DNA of 8,657 bases, from the NCBI GenBank assembly GCA_038227745.1, contig JBBRPS010000441.1, forward strand, positions 1 through 8,657, in the 5' to 3' direction. Below are positions 6,436-8,657 of this stretch, in pieces. The DNA comes from DASPXY01 sp038227745. Its GTDB lineage: Bacteria; Planctomycetota; Planctomycetia; Gemmatales; Gemmataceae. Both the position numbers and the translations under genes were made by a program. The notes under the pieces are model-generated. The model made no database searches. It was not told where the DNA came from and was given only the letters and a program-made list of their open reading frames with translations. Numbering within the stretch: position 1 is the first letter of the stretch; every line of letters starts with the position of its first letter.

Positions 6436-6540
6436 AGGCAGAAGGCAGTAGGCAGTGAACAAGCCCACGGGTGGCAACCCGTGGGCTTTGCTGCCTTCTG
6501 CTTACTGCCTACTGCCTACTGCCTACTCTCTACTCCCTCC
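6436..6540. repeat. Inverted heptad repeats flanking a hairpin
   Basis: Left of the central hairpin stand three heptads AGGCAGA, AGGCAGT, AGGCAGT (6436-6456). To the right run CTGCCTT, CTGCTTA, three copies of CTGCCTA, then the decayed CTCTCTA and CTCCCTC (6491-6539). The two sides are complementary: for example 6438-6448 pairs perfectly with 6491-6501 over 11 bp. The left heptads can pair with the right ones in several registers around the central stem. The 7-bp period is not a codon multiple, which argues against coding. Comparable tracts translating as CLLPTAY occur in many bacterial genomes as spurious coding calls (recalled, not searched). Confidence 0.8.
6461..6488. repeat. Perfect 12-bp hairpin inside the heptad element
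   Basis: AAGCCCACGGGT (6461-6472) and ACCCGTGGGCTT (6477-6488) are perfectly complementary around a GGCA loop. It is followed by TTG rather than a T-run, so terminator function is doubtful. Its AAGCCC...GGGCTT ends echo the elements at 2490 and 2562, but the rest of the arm differs, so it is a separate hairpin family or a distant relative. Confidence 0.85.
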
Positions 6541-6543
6541 CCC

Positions 6544-6552
6544 TGTTACAAT
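6544..6552 (+). promoter_or_regulatory. Extended -10 promoter for the MoxR-DUF58 pair
   Basis: TGT-TACAAT forms an extended -10 motif with a five-of-six -10 hexamer. No -35 is seen in the pyrimidine-rich repeat upstream, as is allowed for extended -10 promoters. Transcription would start near 6559, giving a leader of about 40 bases before the ATG at 6599. The same TACAAT hexamer lies before the MoaD-like gene. Confidence 0.5.
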
Positions 6553-6587
6553 AGTCCTTTGTCCCGCCCCGCCCCGCCAACCCACCC

Positions 6588-6592
6588 GGAGG
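6588..6592 (+). promoter_or_regulatory. Ribosome-binding site deciding the MoxR start at 6599
   Basis: GGAGG lies 6 bases before the ATG at 6599. This fixes the start there and not at the upstream in-frame ATG-like starts within the repeat element. Confidence 0.75.
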
Positions 6593-6598
6593 CCTCCC

Positions 6599-7642
<1,044 letters not shown>

Positions 7643-7661
7643 TGGAATGAGGTCGCTGTCG

Positions 7662-7699
7662 GTCCGCCCGGGGTTCCGAAGACTCCACCCCGGGCGGAC
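7662..7699. repeat. Perfect 13-bp hairpin between moxR and the DUF58 gene
   Basis: GTCCGCCCGGGGT (7662-7674) and ACCCCGGGCGGAC (7687-7699) are perfectly complementary around a 12-base loop. The stem begins 20 bases after the MoxR stop and ends 20 bases before the DUF58 ATG. No T-run follows. In a two-gene transcript it could act as an intercistronic processing or stability element; a repeat-family origin is equally possible. Confidence 0.75.
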
Positions 7700-7719
7700 G
7701 AGCCCAACGGATCCCCACC

Positions 7720-8616
7720 ATGTCAGCTTCTCCGATCACCTTCGACCCGACGTCTCTCGCGAAGTACGGCCGCCTGACCATGGTGGCGCGCACCATCGTC
7801 GAGGGCTTCCTCAACGGCGTCCACAAGAGCCCGTACAAGGGCTTCAGCGTCGAGTTCGCCGAGCACCGCCAGTACTACCCCGGCGACGAGATCCGCCACA
7901 TCGACTGGCGTGCCTACGGCAAGACCGACCGCTACTACATCAAGGAGTACGAAGAGGAGACGAACCTCAAGGCGCACCTGCTCGTGGACGCCAGCGGCAG
8001 CATGGGCTACCGCGGCAGCGGCCCGAGCAAGTTCGAGTACGCCCAGTACGTCGCCGCGTCGCTGTCCTACCTGATGCTGCACCAGCTCGACGCGGTCGGC
8101 CTGACGCTGCACGACACGAAGGTGCGCGCGATGCTTCCTCCCAGGGCCAGCTCGAAGCACCTGCTGCAGCTGATCAACGCGCTGGAGAAGAGCGCGCCGG
8201 GCGGCGAGACGACGATGGCGCCGATCTGGCACGAGCTGGCCGGGCAGATCAAGCGGCGCGGGCTGGTCATAATCCTCTCGGACTGCTTCGACCAGATCGG
8301 GCCGCTGATGAACGCCCTGCGCCACTTCCGCCACCGCGGCCACGAGGTGCTGCTGTTCCACATCCTGGCGCCCGAGGAGATCGAGTTCCCGTTCAAGAAG
8401 TGGACGCAGTTCCGCAACCTGGAGGTCGCCGGCCACAAGCTGCTCGTCGATCCGCAAAAGCTGCGGAAGGAGTATCTCAAGAACTTTCAGGCCTTCTGCC
8501 AGCAACTCCGCAACCAGGCCGGGCAGATGCAGATCGACTACCACCTGATGCGCACCGATCAGCCGGTCGAGCATGCGCTGGGGATCTATCTCACGAAGCG
8601 GCAGACGCGCAAATAG
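7720..8616 (+). CDS. DUF58 protein with von Willebrand A-like metal site
   Basis: This 298-aa protein belongs to DUF58. The signature block runs from about 35 to 84: HKSPYKGFSVEFAEHRQY, then PGDEIRHIDWRAYGKTDRYY (54-73) and KEYEEETNL (75-83). The following vWA-like fold has an intact MIDAS: DASGS (90-94), a threonine around 164-165 in GGETT, and D188 in LSDCFD. No transmembrane helix is seen, so it is likely cytoplasmic. DUF58 proteins co-occur with MoxR ATPases and are thought to serve as their adaptors or substrates-handling partners; the exact function is unknown. The gene begins 77 bp after moxR and is presumably cotranscribed. The ribosome-binding site is weak (GGA at 7709-7711). A vWA or membrane partner often follows in such operons but would lie beyond the window. 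Confidence 0.93.
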   Translation: MSASPITFDPTSLAKYGRLTMVARTIVEGFLNGVHKSPYKGFSVEFAEHRQYYPGDEIRHIDWRAYGKTDRYYIKEYEEETNLKAHLLVDASGSMGYRGSGPSKFEYAQYVAASLSYLMLHQLDAVGLTLHDTKVRAMLPPRASSKHLLQLINALEKSAPGGETTMAPIWHELAGQIKRRGLVIILSDCFDQIGPLMNALRHFRHRGHEVLLFHILAPEEIEFPFKKWTQFRNLEVAGHKLLVDPQKLRKEYLKNFQAFCQQLRNQAGQMQIDYHLMRTDQPVEHALGIYLTKRQTRK

Positions 8617-8657
8617 GCCCCGTTTAGCCGCGAGCCTCGGGCGAGCGCGCTGTCCCG
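8617..8657. other. Start of an intergenic region, possible truncated repeat
   Basis: After the DUF58 stop the sequence GTTTAGCCGCGAGCC, followed by GGGCGAGCG, runs to the window edge with no open frame of note. It looks like the left arm of another GC-rich palindromic repeat, but the matching arm would lie outside, so this is weakly supported. Confidence 0.2.

Larger units (their letters stand above)
6198..6598. other. 401-bp divergent intergenic region
   Basis: This gap separates the minus-strand kinase from the plus-strand MoxR gene. Its left part (6198-6393) would be the kinase leader and holds two GC-rich imperfect hairpins. Its middle has the kinase promoter and a 10-bp palindrome TAATCGATTA (6394-6403). 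Its right part holds the heptad-repeat/hairpin element and the MoxR promoter. An open frame beginning at 6455 runs through the repeat into moxR, but it encodes repeat-derived low-complexity sequence (LLPSAYCLLPTAYSLL) and is not accepted as coding. Confidence 0.7.

Noticed and set aside
4350..6458. A 702-codon plus-strand open frame, and a similar 475-codon one at 2954-4381, opposite the kinase and phosphatase genes
   Set aside because: They are antisense to genes with complete, recognisable domains. Their products are Arg/Ala/Gly/Val-rich with no domain motifs, as expected when GC-rich codons suppress stops on the other strand.
6455..6598. N-terminal extension of MoxR by 48 residues
   Set aside because: It is translated from the hairpin and heptad repeats, lacks a ribosome-binding site, and the ATG at 6599 has GGAGG 6 bases upstream.

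Overview
The window is high-GC bacterial DNA that most resembles a planctomycete, probably from the Gemmataceae or a close relative. That placement is inference. It rests on the short GC-rich hairpin repeats in nearly every intergenic gap, especially the doublet with core CAAGCCCGACGCGC, on the heptad repeat (CTGCCTA)n wrapped around an AAGCCCACGGGT hairpin, on -10 boxes of the TACAAT type, and on the gene families present. No rRNA, tRNA, CRISPR array, transposase or phage gene is visible.

Layout. Positions 1-203 are non-coding and hold twin 19-bp dyads and a weaker hairpin. Positions 204-2480 (+) encode the large molybdenum-cofactor subunit of a xanthine dehydrogenase/CO dehydrogenase-family hydroxylase. 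Two long hairpins fill 2490-2616. Positions 2654-2944 (+) encode a small MoaD/ThiS-type sulfur carrier ending in Gly-Gly. Six bases further on it meets, tail to tail, a minus-strand signalling pair: a receiver-plus-SpoIIE/RsbU-type phosphatase (2951-4195) preceded by a GAF/PAS histidine kinase (4326-6197). A 401-bp divergent spacer (6198-6598) holds a good minus-strand promoter, a heptad-repeat/hairpin element and an extended -10 promoter on the plus strand. It is followed by a MoxR-type AAA+ ATPase (6599-7642) and a DUF58 protein with a von Willebrand A-like metal site (7720-8616).

How the genes fit together. The molybdenum hydroxylase subunit and the MoaD-like protein fall in one pathway (molybdopterin biosynthesis and use), but the 2Fe-2S and FAD subunits and MoaE are not here. 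The kinase is the natural phosphodonor for the receiver domain of the phosphatase, whose usual targets are phosphorylated STAS anti-anti-sigma proteins; none is encoded here. MoxR plus DUF58 is a widespread two-gene core thought to act as a chaperone-like or metal-insertion module; the usual downstream VWA membrane partners would lie past the window end.

I found no clearly unprecedented multi-gene system. The parts most worth a second look are the intergenic elements: several unrelated hairpin families in one 8.7-kb stretch, a nested heptad/hairpin structure beside a divergent promoter, a structured kinase leader, and a C-to-G composition gradient inside the plus-strand genes.
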